Assembly: GCA_903826865.1 (NCBI GenBank) | Contig: CAIKGD010000048.1 | Coordinates: 1 to 64,000 of the forward strand | Direction of reading: 5' to 3' | Source: an uncultured Verrucomicrobiota bacterium | Lineage (GTDB): Bacteria; Verrucomicrobiota; Kiritimatiellia; Kiritimatiellales; Tichowtungiaceae | Length of the DNA stretch: 64,000 bases | In this document: positions 16,501 through 22,751 of the stretch, one piece after another | How the letters are laid out: each line of letters opens with the position of its first letter | Numbering within the stretch: position 1 is the first letter of the stretch | Program-made: the position numbers and the translations under genes | Notes under the pieces: generated by a model | Database searches by the model: none | What the model saw: the letters and a program-made list of their open reading frames with translations, nothing else | Told to the model about the DNA's origin: nothing

Positions 16501-16650
16501 CTTGGCGTCGGGTCGGAAACCCGTCAACCCATGGCGCTGGCTATCATCGGCGGCGTTTTCGTTTCCACTTTGTTCACCCTGATTGTAGTTCCCTGCGCTT
16601 ACTTCATCATGGCCCGGTTTGAAAAAGGCAGAACCTCTGATTTATCCTGA
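13585..16650 (+). CDS. RND-family efflux transporter (HAE1/MdtBC-like permease)
   Basis: The 1021-residue protein has the complete RND layout: N-terminal helix (SDFSIRRPVFAWMLMFGLIV), two periplasmic porter/docking loops, GIVVDDAIMVLENIV carrying the proton-relay Asp pair in TM4, and a TM10 lysine in MGVVKKNSILLVEFMNRKRA. It uses the proton gradient to export substrates through a trimeric complex. The operon order is TetR, TolC, RND with no membrane-fusion adaptor between or directly after, which is unusual because these pumps normally need one. It may borrow the adaptor of the first operon or one encoded elsewhere. The gene downstream is ruvC. Confidence 0.93.
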   Translation: MTLSDFSIRRPVFAWMLMFGLIVFGTISVNRMGISQMPDIDFPVLGIRVAWEGAAPEIMESELVDKIEQLVISVDGLKEIRSTIRQGQATVELEFELSRDIDAALQEVQGAIAEIRLPLNVNPPVIQKNSTEGEPVMRLGVSGTQTPRELVDYVETFLLDQLQVIPGVGEVALSGFAERNLRLWVDTKKLQEYELTILDLQQAVEQEHSELAAGYIENSKEEMNLRIMGEGLTVEQVADIPITHRGGEVIQDVTIRLKDVCRVEDGLSDVRRFVRISGEPGLSIGISKQRGANEVEVGRLVKARMAELQQSLPAGMKLQINVDLTRTVEQAVKATEHELMTAAILTALICFLFLGTLSSGFNIILSIPTSIIGTFTILYFSGFTLNTFTLLGLALAIGIVVDDAIMVLENIVRHFEMGKDKVKAAQDGSREIIFAAVATTAAVVAIFLPVAFMSGVIGRFFYQFGLTMTAAVLLSLLEAITLTPMRLSILMSHRKNPGWLERISGAFFSRLNRVYGRFLPFALKLRWLVLVCAVVIFASSLWLGKTLRREFVPSQDQSYISVNLRAPVGSSLALTDARVQEVEAYFKKRPEILRSFTMIGGSSSGGTANQAIMGLTLVERNQRPKTQAELMSEFRKDLESVKGLRISFQDMSARGLTARRSLPVEFNVNGSDYVVLESTVRKIMDRLDKTGLVVDLDNNYRTGMPEVRVIPDRQAAAARGVTMEAIGRTVNAAMGGIRQGKFTRDGRRYDVRLRLTPEDRLSAEDLKTLRVRNSYGELIPLGDVVRIENTKTLQSISRVNRQRAISVTANLAAGASQAAALDEAAKIAHELLPPGYTFHLEGGAKTFSESGSGLWIAFLLGIVVAYMVLAAQFNSFIHPFTVLLALPFSITGALVTLWGTNQSLNLYSAIGIILLMGVVKKNSILLVEFMNRKRAEGMPLAEAIITAAPIRLRPILMTSAATIAAAFPIALGLGVGSETRQPMALAIIGGVFVSTLFTLIVVPCAYFIMARFEKGRTSDLS

Positions 16651-16736
16651 ACTGAATCCGGCCGTCATTTCATGATGGCTGAAGACCTTAAGGAAAGATT
16701 TGCCCGTTCCGGAGCGTGAAAGGTACACTGCGCCGC

Positions 16737-17243
16737 ATGAATCGAATCCGTATATTAGGGGTGGACACGTCATTGCGTTCGTCCGGCGTCGCGGTGGTTG
16801 AGGTGTCCGGCCATCAGATGCGTGCGCTGGTTTACGGGAGGGTTCACAACAAGGCTTCGCTGTCGCATTCCGGCTGTCTGGCCGAAATCCACCGGCAGAT
16901 TGATGCGCTGATTACCGAATTTTCCCCCGATGAAGCCGCAATTGAAGGCTCTTTTTTTGCCAAAAACGCTAAAACGGCGATGATTCTCGGTCAGGCGCGC
17001 GGCGTGGTGCTGTCCGCCTGCGCCCTGCGCAATCTGCCGGTCTATGAATACTCGCCGCGCTCGATCAAACAGGCGACAGTCGGGGCTGGAGCCGCCAGTA
17101 AGGATCAAGTAGCCAAGATGGTAAAGCATCTGCTGGGGCTGGAAGAACAGCCGCAAGAGGATGCAGCCGATGCACTTGCGACGGCGATCTGCCATGTTCA
17201 CCAACGAGGCTTGCCGGAAGCCTTGCGTTCAAAACCTGTTTAA
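16737..17243 (+). CDS. ruvC: Crossover junction endodeoxyribonuclease RuvC
   Basis: RuvC resolves Holliday junctions with RuvAB during homologous recombination. The 168-residue protein keeps the RNase H-like catalytic acids: Asp in LGVDTSLRSSG, Glu in AAIEGSFFAKN, and the C-terminal pair in QEDAADALATAI. YEYSPRSIKQATVGAGAASK matches the conserved substrate-binding segment. The ATG at 16737 is preferred because MNRIRILGVDTS is the usual N-terminus. No ruvA or ruvB is adjacent. Confidence 0.95.
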   Translation: MNRIRILGVDTSLRSSGVAVVEVSGHQMRALVYGRVHNKASLSHSGCLAEIHRQIDALITEFSPDEAAIEGSFFAKNAKTAMILGQARGVVLSACALRNLPVYEYSPRSIKQATVGAGAASKDQVAKMVKHLLGLEEQPQEDAADALATAICHVHQRGLPEALRSKPV

Positions 17244-17288
17244 TGTAGTTTCCGTGCCCTGTTTAAGAAACAAAAGGAGATATACCTG

Positions 17289-17759
17289 ATGGAACTCAAG
17301 GAAATCAAAAAAATCGTTGAAATGATGACCGAGAACGATCTCGCTGAATTTCTGCTTGAAGAAGAGGCTTTTACGTTGCAACTCAAACGCGGAACCGGCG
17401 GCGTGACCCAGATCGTTTCCACGCCGCATATGATGGCTGCGCCGGCCGCTGCCGCCCCTGCTGCTGCGCCGGCCGCCGCGGCCGCCCCTGCGGCACCCGC
17501 CGCTAATGAAAATGAAGGCCTGCTCGAAATCAAATCCCCGATGGTCGGCACTTTTTACCGGTCTCCGTCACCGGATTCCGATGTATTCGTTCAGGTGGGT
17601 CAGGAAGTTGCGCCCGATACGGTCGTTTGCATCATCGAGGCGATGAAGGTAATGAACGAGATCCAGTCCGAAGTGAAGGGTAAAATCAAGAAAGTCCTGG
17701 TGGATAACGCCACGCCCGTTCAGTTCGGTCAGGCGCTCTTCCTCGTCGAACCGGCTTAA
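17289..17759 (+). CDS. accB: Biotin carboxyl carrier protein of acetyl-CoA carboxylase
   Basis: AccB carries the biotin that is carboxylated by AccC and then used to make malonyl-CoA for fatty acid synthesis. The 156-residue protein has the usual parts: an N-terminal helical region (MELKEIKKIVEMMTENDLAE), an Ala/Pro-rich linker (residues about 50-75), and a biotinyl domain with the target lysine in EAMKVMNEIQSE. The ATG follows AGGAG. accC follows after 120 bp, the classic accB-accC pair, though the gap here holds a repeat and a small hairpin. Confidence 0.97.
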   Translation: MELKEIKKIVEMMTENDLAEFLLEEEAFTLQLKRGTGGVTQIVSTPHMMAAPAAAAPAAAPAAAAAPAAPAANENEGLLEIKSPMVGTFYRSPSPDSDVFVQVGQEVAPDTVVCIIEAMKVMNEIQSEVKGKIKKVLVDNATPVQFGQALFLVEPA

Positions 17760-17776
17760 GCGGAAGCTCGAAGCAC

Positions 17777-17879
17777 GAATTTCGAAATACGAAACAGGAT
17801 TTGAGATTTGGAACTTAAAGCATTCGATTTATTTCGAGTTTCGAATTCCGGATTTCTGATTTAACCCGAAGGGTTTTTT
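17777..17879 (+). repeat. GAATTTCGAA inverted repeat and short hairpin between accB and accC
   Basis: Imperfect arms at 17777-17794 (GAATTTCGAAATACGAAA) and 17832-17848 (TTTCGAGTTTCGAATTC) face each other. Just after them AACCC-GAA-GGGTT plus TTTT (17863-17879) makes a miniature intrinsic-terminator-like hairpin ending directly at the accC ATG. The GAAGG in it is also the only ribosome-binding-like sequence for accC, so the hairpin may tune accC translation or transcription. Confidence 0.5.
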
Positions 17880-19247
17880 ATGTTTGAAAAAATACTGATT
17901 GCCAATCGAGGCGAAATCGCGTTGCGGATTATCCGGGCCTGCAAAGAGCTGGGAATCCGTTCCGTCGCGGTTTATTCCGAGGCGGATGCGGAATCGCTCC
18001 ATGTCCAGATGGCCGATGAGGCCATTTGTATCGGACCGGCCTCCGCCACCTCCAGTTACCTCAAAATGGCCAACATCATCAGCGCCGCCGAAGTGGCCGA
18101 TGTGGATGCCATTCATCCCGGTTACGGCTTTCTCGCGGAGAACGCCCATTTCGCTGAAATCTGCCGGAGCTGCAACATCACGTTTATCGGCCCGACACCC
18201 GAAGTGATCCGCAAAATGGGCGATAAGGCCATTGCGCGCAATACGATGAAGGCGGCGGGTGTGCCGATCACGCCCGGCAGCGACGGTATTCTGGCCACTA
18301 AAGAAGAAGCGCTCGCGCTGGCCCATAAGATGGGTTATCCCGTTCTCATCAAAGCGGTTGCGGGTGGCGGCGGAAAAGGGATGCGCGTGGCGCATAACGA
18401 TATCAGTCTGGCGCAGGGCTTTATGATGGCCCGTGCCGAAGCCGAAAGCGCATTCAGCAATCCCGATGTGTTCATGGAAAAATACATCGAATCCGCCCGC
18501 CACGTCGAAGTACAGATCATCGGCGACAACCACGGCAACGTGGTGCATCTCGGTGAGCGCGATTGCAGTATTCAGCGCCGTCACCAGAAACTGGTGGAAG
18601 AATCTCCCTGCCCGGTACTTACGAATAAAGAACGCGCAGCGCTCGGCGCCGCCGGCGTGAAAGCCGCCAAGGCGGTGGGCTACAACAGCGCCGGTACGCT
18701 CGAATTTCTGTATGACGAAAAGGCCAAAAAATTCTACTTCATGGAAATGAATACCCGCATTCAGGTCGAGCACACCGTCAGCGAAGAGGTAACCGGAATC
18801 GACCTGGTGAAGGAACAGATTCTCGTGGCGGCGGGCAAGAAACTTTCATTTTCACAGGATGATGTGAAAGTGCGCTACCACGCCATTGAGTTCCGTGTGA
18901 ATGCCGAAGATCCCTACAAAAACTTCACCCCGTCGCCGGGTAAAGTCGAAGCGGTTCACTTCCCCGGCGGGCCCGGCATCCGGATTGATTCGCACGTCTA
19001 CAGCGGCTACACCATCTCGCCGTACTACGACAGCATGATTGCCAAAATCATCGCCCGCGGCGCTACGCGTGAAGAGGCGCTTCAGCGCCTGCACCGCGCG
19101 CTGGAGGAATTTACGATCAACGGTCCGCACACCACAGTACCGGTCGGCGTGGCGCTGCTGATGGACAGCCGGTTCCGCCGCGGCGAATACAACACCGCCT
19201 TCCTTGAAAAATTTATGCATGAAAATTTCATGGTAGACCGGCAGTAG
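17880..19247 (+). CDS. accC: Biotin carboxylase subunit of acetyl-CoA carboxylase
   Basis: AccC uses ATP and bicarbonate to carboxylate the biotin of AccB. The 455-residue protein matches the family length and shows FEKILIANRGEIALRIIRAC at the N-terminus, the ATP-grasp glycine-rich loop GGGGKGMRVA, and the catalytic region MEMNTRIQVEHTVSE followed by TGIDLVKEQ. It forms a unit with accB upstream and with asp23 and amaP downstream (11-bp gap), an arrangement also known from Firmicutes, where Asp23-type genes follow accBC. Confidence 0.97.
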   Translation: MFEKILIANRGEIALRIIRACKELGIRSVAVYSEADAESLHVQMADEAICIGPASATSSYLKMANIISAAEVADVDAIHPGYGFLAENAHFAEICRSCNITFIGPTPEVIRKMGDKAIARNTMKAAGVPITPGSDGILATKEEALALAHKMGYPVLIKAVAGGGGKGMRVAHNDISLAQGFMMARAEAESAFSNPDVFMEKYIESARHVEVQIIGDNHGNVVHLGERDCSIQRRHQKLVEESPCPVLTNKERAALGAAGVKAAKAVGYNSAGTLEFLYDEKAKKFYFMEMNTRIQVEHTVSEEVTGIDLVKEQILVAAGKKLSFSQDDVKVRYHAIEFRVNAEDPYKNFTPSPGKVEAVHFPGGPGIRIDSHVYSGYTISPYYDSMIAKIIARGATREEALQRLHRALEEFTINGPHTTVPVGVALLMDSRFRRGEYNTAFLEKFMHENFMVDRQ

Positions 19248-19258
19248 GAGACACGGCT

Positions 19259-19687
19259 ATGAGCGACAGAAACATTCCGCCTTCACGGAACTGGCCTGTT
19301 CCGGATGAAAAATCAGACGATGCCGGTCTCGGCTCGGTAGAGATTCACAATAACGTCATTGCAGTGATTGCCCACGAAGCGGCCGGTCGCGTGCCCGGCG
19401 TGGTGGAGCTGTCCGGAACGCTGGTTGATGAGCTGGCTGACATTATCGGCAAACGTCCCCGTGACCGCGGGGTGCGTGTAGCTATTGATTCAGAAAACAC
19501 GATCATTGTTAAACTGACCGCTGTGCTCGAATACGGTGTTTATATCCCCGAAGTCTGCGGAAAACTGCAGATGGAAGTCCGCAAATCAATTGAGGAGCTG
19601 ACCGGCAAGCGGGTGCAGGCGGTCAATATCTCGGTACAGAGTATTCGGCGCAGTATAAAGGATGCAGCAGGAGGGAATGTAAAATGA
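19259..19687 (+). CDS. Asp23/Gls24 family envelope-stress protein
   Basis: The 142-residue protein has the Asp23/Gls24 domain: GSVEIHNNVIAVIAHEAAGR and VPGVVELSG, then VRVAIDSENTIIVKLTAVLEYGV and VRKSIEELTGKRVQAVNISVQ. In Gram-positives such proteins form abundant membrane-associated assemblies linked to cell-envelope stress and held by AmaP. The gene directly precedes an amaP-like gene (ATGA-type overlap at 19684-19687), so the two likely act together. The role in a Gram-negative is not established. Confidence 0.9.
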   Translation: MSDRNIPPSRNWPVPDEKSDDAGLGSVEIHNNVIAVIAHEAAGRVPGVVELSGTLVDELADIIGKRPRDRGVRVAIDSENTIIVKLTAVLEYGVYIPEVCGKLQMEVRKSIEELTGKRVQAVNISVQSIRRSIKDAAGGNVK

Positions 19688-20220
19688 CACGTTTTTTTCA
19701 TGTGCTCTCCGGAGCGGTTATCTGGCTGCTTTTTGCAGCTCTGGGCGGTGCGCTGATTCACGCAAATATTCCCGGTGTAACGGAAAACGCTTTTGACTTC
19801 ATGCCGCCTCTCCAGAGTCTGGCAACAGCAGGTATCGGCGGCATCGTGGTGCTGCTTTCTCTGCTTTATCTCGTCACCTTCGGCCCGCGCCGCTCAAAAA
19901 CACGTTATATCTCATTTGATTCCGGCAACGGCTCGGTCTCTATCAGCGTCAGTGCCGTACGCGACTTCATCCGCAAGCTCGGCGATGAATTCGGTGCGGT
20001 GATCGGTATTGATCCTAAAATCCGCGACGAAAAAAACACCATCAGCATCGATCTTGATGTCAAACTTCAAACAGGCACCCGCATTCCGGAATTTTCCCAG
20101 ATGCTTCAGGATCGCGTCCGCGAAGGCGTTCACGACGGACTGGGTATTGCGGAAGTGAAGGAAATCAAGGTGCGCATTCAGGAAATTGTCGGGACACCGC
20201 GTCCGTCCCGCCGTAATTAA
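19684..20220 (+). CDS. amaP: Alkaline-shock membrane anchor protein AmaP-like
   Basis: The 178-residue protein has two hydrophobic helices (about residues 7-28 and 47-66), then a cytoplasmic domain related to Asp23 (YISFDSGNGSVSISVSAVRD and IRDEKNTISIDLDVKLQTGT). That is the plan of AmaP, which anchors Asp23 to the membrane. It overlaps asp23 by 4 bp. The C-terminal arginine-rich end (TPRPSRRN) is typical of a cytoplasmic tail. Confidence 0.85.
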   Translation: MTRFFHVLSGAVIWLLFAALGGALIHANIPGVTENAFDFMPPLQSLATAGIGGIVVLLSLLYLVTFGPRRSKTRYISFDSGNGSVSISVSAVRDFIRKLGDEFGAVIGIDPKIRDEKNTISIDLDVKLQTGTRIPEFSQMLQDRVREGVHDGLGIAEVKEIKVRIQEIVGTPRPSRRN

Positions 20221-20224
20221 GCTT

Positions 20225-21145
20225 ATGAAAAAAAACAGCGCACCCAAACTGGTCATCGTCGGCTCCATCGGTATTGATACCATCGAAACGCCCCGCGAAA
20301 AACACGTCGAAATTCTCGGCGGTTCTGTCAGCTACGCCTGTGCTGCCGCATCTTTCTTCGTCAAAACCGGCATGGTCGGCGTGGTCGGCACCGACTTCCC
20401 GCCGGAGCACCGGGCTCTCTGGGAAAAGATGGGTATCGATCTCTCCGGGCTTCAGACTGAAAAGGGCAAAACCTTCCGCTGGTCGGGCGTCTATGAAGAA
20501 AATATGGACAACCGCCGCACACTTCTCACGGAACTCAACGTTTTCGAAAGCTTTTCGCCCAAACTGCCGGAAGCCTATTGCGATGCGCCTTATCTGTTTC
20601 TCGGCAACATCGCGCCTGAACTTCAGCTTCGCGTTCTCGAACAGGTGCGCGCGCCTGAATTTGTACTGATCGACACCATGGATCTCTGGATCAATATCGC
20701 CCATAAAAAGCTGGTCGAAGTTGTCAGTAAATGCGACATGCTCACCCTCAACGAATCCGAGGCGCGCCTTTTCACCGGCCAGCATTCCCTCATGGATGCC
20801 TCTAAAGCGCTGCTCGCCATGGGCCCGCAGTTTGTCCTCATCAAAAAAGGGCAGAGCGGCAGTATGCTCTTTTCAAAAAACGGATTGTTTCTGCTTCACG
20901 CTTTTCCGCTGGCGGACTTCAAAGATCCGACCGGAGCCGGCGATACCTTTGCCGGCGGCCTGATGGGCGCACTGGCCGAATCGGGCGGAACGGACGAAAA
21001 AGCCATCCGCCGCGCCATGGTCTACGGCAGTGTAGCGGCCGCGTTCGGTGTCGAAGAGTTCAGTCTGGAGCGCCTTGCCGCCCTTGACCGCAAACAGATT
21101 GACGCCCGTTACGACATGTTTAAGTCCATGTGCCGCATTGACTAA
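20225..21145 (+). CDS. PfkB-family carbohydrate (ribokinase-like) kinase
   Basis: The 306-residue protein has the PfkB signature near its C-terminus (DFKDPTGAGDTFAGGLMGAL, with the catalytic Asp and anion-hole GAGD) and an N-terminal substrate lid region (VIVGSIGIDTIETPREKHVE, ILGGSVSYACAAASFF). It phosphorylates a sugar or nucleoside at the expense of ATP; the substrate cannot be told from sequence alone. The ATG at 20225 lies 4 bp after amaP. Family assignment is firm, specificity open. Confidence 0.9.
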   Translation: MKKNSAPKLVIVGSIGIDTIETPREKHVEILGGSVSYACAAASFFVKTGMVGVVGTDFPPEHRALWEKMGIDLSGLQTEKGKTFRWSGVYEENMDNRRTLLTELNVFESFSPKLPEAYCDAPYLFLGNIAPELQLRVLEQVRAPEFVLIDTMDLWINIAHKKLVEVVSKCDMLTLNESEARLFTGQHSLMDASKALLAMGPQFVLIKKGQSGSMLFSKNGLFLLHAFPLADFKDPTGAGDTFAGGLMGALAESGGTDEKAIRRAMVYGSVAAAFGVEEFSLERLAALDRKQIDARYDMFKSMCRID

Positions 21146-21152
21146 CACAAGT

Positions 21153-21167
21153 TTCCAATGCTTGTAA
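21153..21167. repeat. TTCCAA-N3-TTGtAA palindrome copy
   Basis: TTCCAA-TGC-TTGTAA, one mismatch from the family consensus, lies just after the PfkB gene and ahead of the ispD-like promoter. Confidence 0.45.
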
Positions 21168-21209
21168 AATCCGGAACTGTTTTCCTGCTGTTTGCAAGCT
21201 TCGCGAGGT

Positions 21210-21238
21210 TTGACAGTCCTTTGCCGCTTTGTTAAATT
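21210..21238 (+). promoter_or_regulatory. Sigma70-type promoter of the IspD-like gene
   Basis: TTGACA (21210-21215), a 17-bp spacer and TAAATT (21233-21238) make a near-consensus housekeeping promoter about 50 bp upstream of the ATG at 21289. Confidence 0.7.
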
Positions 21239-21288
21239 CCTGCCATCTCGCGGGTTGCATTTGAACCGCACTGGAAGGAGCGTAAAGC

Positions 21289-21975
21289 ATGTCAGCATGG
21301 GCAATTGTTCTAGCGTGTGGTAAAGATCAGGAAATCGGAGCAGGTGTCGATGTCGCATTTCTTGCGCTCGGCTCCCGTCCGGTCGTTGCGCGTTCCATTC
21401 AGACGCTTGAACAGAATCCGCTCATAGAGGGCATTGTGCTGGTTGTCAAAAAAGAGCGCGTGGACAGCGCCTTGCATACCGTTCGTTCCTTTGGCTGCCG
21501 CAAAATTTCCGCCATCGTCGCCGGCGGCCCGATGCGTTTAAACAATTTGAAAAGCGCGCTGGAACGGATTCCGGACGATGCGACGGCCGTATTAATTCAC
21601 GAGGCCGCCCGCCCGTTCCTGGACGATGAAGTCATCACAGAAACCATCAAAGCCGGCAAACGCTACGGAGCCGCCGTGGCCGCTGTGAAAAGTTCCGACG
21701 CCGTCAAGCTGGCCGAAAAAGGACAGAAGGTCAGTAAATCAGTTGACCGCAATACCGTCTGGCTGGTGCAGAGCCCGCAGGTTTATAAAATAGAGGTCTT
21801 CAAAAAAATGCTTAGCGGTGCCGGCAAACTGCTGGACGATGATTCCGAGCTGCTGGCAAAAGGAAAACAGGAGATTCATTTGGTGGCCGGACTGTCCGGG
21901 AATATGAAAATCCGTACGGCGGAAGACCTTGCAGTTGCTTCGGCTATTCTCAGTGTCGCACGCCGAACCCCGTAA
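21289..21975 (+). CDS. IspD-like nucleotidyltransferase (2-C-methyl-D-erythritol 4-phosphate cytidylyltransferase family), divergent
   Basis: The 228-residue protein aligns over its whole length with IspD, which makes CDP-methylerythritol in the non-mevalonate isoprenoid pathway. Conserved parts include VLIHEAARPFL, VDRNTVWLVQSPQVYK and the C-terminal GNMKIRTAEDL (the Arg and Lys in these segments are kept). The N-terminal CTP-binding motif, however, is replaced: the expected AAGxGxRM...PK becomes ACGKDQEI...VDV, so the residues matching catalytic Arg20 and Lys27 of the E. coli enzyme are missing. It may be inactive, use another nucleotide, or have a different mechanism. It has its own promoter and an AAGGAG ribosome binding site. 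It converges on acyP. Confidence 0.72.
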   Translation: MSAWAIVLACGKDQEIGAGVDVAFLALGSRPVVARSIQTLEQNPLIEGIVLVVKKERVDSALHTVRSFGCRKISAIVAGGPMRLNNLKSALERIPDDATAVLIHEAARPFLDDEVITETIKAGKRYGAAVAAVKSSDAVKLAEKGQKVSKSVDRNTVWLVQSPQVYKIEVFKKMLSGAGKLLDDDSELLAKGKQEIHLVAGLSGNMKIRTAEDLAVASAILSVARRTP

Positions 21976-22228
21976 ACTCGCCGGTCGCCGCCGACCGCCG
22001 CACCAGTTCATTGGTGATATGCCGCCCCAGGTGCGACCTCTTGATCGCCTGCAACAGTTCCATTAGTTGATCCTGCGCACCTTCTGCAACCAGCGCCACA
22101 CTGCCGTCGAATTCATTCTTCACCCAGCCGGTCAAATCAAAGTCCTGCGCCAGACTTACCGCAGTGTACCGGAACCCTACGCCCTGCACCCGGCCTTCAT
22201 AGCGTACGGTTATGCGTTGCGGTTTCAT
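21950..22228 (-). CDS. acyP: Acylphosphatase
   Basis: The 92-residue protein hydrolyses acyl phosphates such as carbamoyl phosphate. It shows the family motifs GRVQGVGFRYTA (phosphate-binding loop with the catalytic Arg) and GWVKNEFDGSVALVAEG (with the catalytic Asn). The ATG at 22228 gives the standard N-terminus MKPQRITVRYEGR. The 3' end overlaps that of the IspD-like gene by 26 bp in convergent orientation. Confidence 0.94.
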   Translation of the reverse strand: MKPQRITVRYEGRVQGVGFRYTAVSLAQDFDLTGWVKNEFDGSVALVAEGAQDQLMELLQAIKRSHLGRHITNELVRRSAATGEFTGFGVRH

Positions 22229-22398
22229 AATATGGCTACTGTGGCTATTTATGCCGCGTGATCTTCTTTTCGTTTCCCGCAACATTATGGGCGCACACTT
22301 ATTCCAAACAGAAATAAAACGAGAAAGCCAAGGTAAACGGTTATTCGGGGCATTAAAAGCTTCGAGCGGGAGAGAGGCAACCGTTTTGCCGACGAAAA

Positions 22399-22539
22399 TC
22401 AGACGGCGGGCGACTGAGGCGCATCATCCGGCGGCAGTTCGCTCGCCGGTCCGGCTTTCCGCAGACGCTTTTCTTCCTTCTTCCGTTTCTTGGCGAGCTC
22501 TTTTTGACGCTTTTCAAAGGTGTAGTTCGGTTTGGCCAT
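22399..22539 (-). CDS. Small basic protein MAKPNYTFEKRQKE..., unknown function
   Basis: The frame encodes 46 residues: MAKPNYTFEKRQKELAKKRK, a further Lys/Glu-rich helix and a Pro-rich acidic end. Short proteins with the same MAKPNYxFEKRQxE start are found in many Proteobacteria, as I recall, with no known function; the highly charged helix could bind RNA or ribosomes. The ATG at 22539 is preceded by GAGGAG at good spacing, which supports translation. It stands alone between acyP and metH. Confidence 0.75.
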   Translation of the reverse strand: MAKPNYTFEKRQKELAKKRKKEEKRLRKAGPASELPPDDAPQSPAV

Positions 22540-22667
22540 GGGGACTCCTCGTTAATTGGTTTTGAGCTTTATAGCACGTATGAGGGCCCGTTCTCTCAAT
22601 AAAAAGGTTATGGGTTACAAAGGTTCGCCTGAGCCCATGCCGGGAAACATGATTTCTGCCTGAGCGA

Positions 22668-22747
22668 TTTGGAGTGCGGCGGCTTGACGCCGCTTTTATC
22701 TACAAGTTGTTGATAGTGAAAGCGCTGTCGAGCAAGCGCACTCCAAA
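22668..22747. repeat. 80-bp palindromic element with outer TTTGGAGT/ACTCCAAA arms
   Basis: TTTGGAGT (22668-22675) pairs with ACTCCAAA (22740-22747). Inside are GCGGC-TTGAC-GCCGC and GCGCT-GTCGAGCA-AGCGC hairpins. The plan is the same as at 11548-11609. It ends 4 bp from the metH stop and could serve as its 3' structure. Confidence 0.65.
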
Positions 22748-22751
22748 ATTT

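Noticed and set aside
22212-22565. 117-codon plus-strand frame
   Set aside because: It is antisense to acyP's leader and to the small MAKPNYTFEKRQ gene, which has a good ribosome binding site; the plus product looks random.
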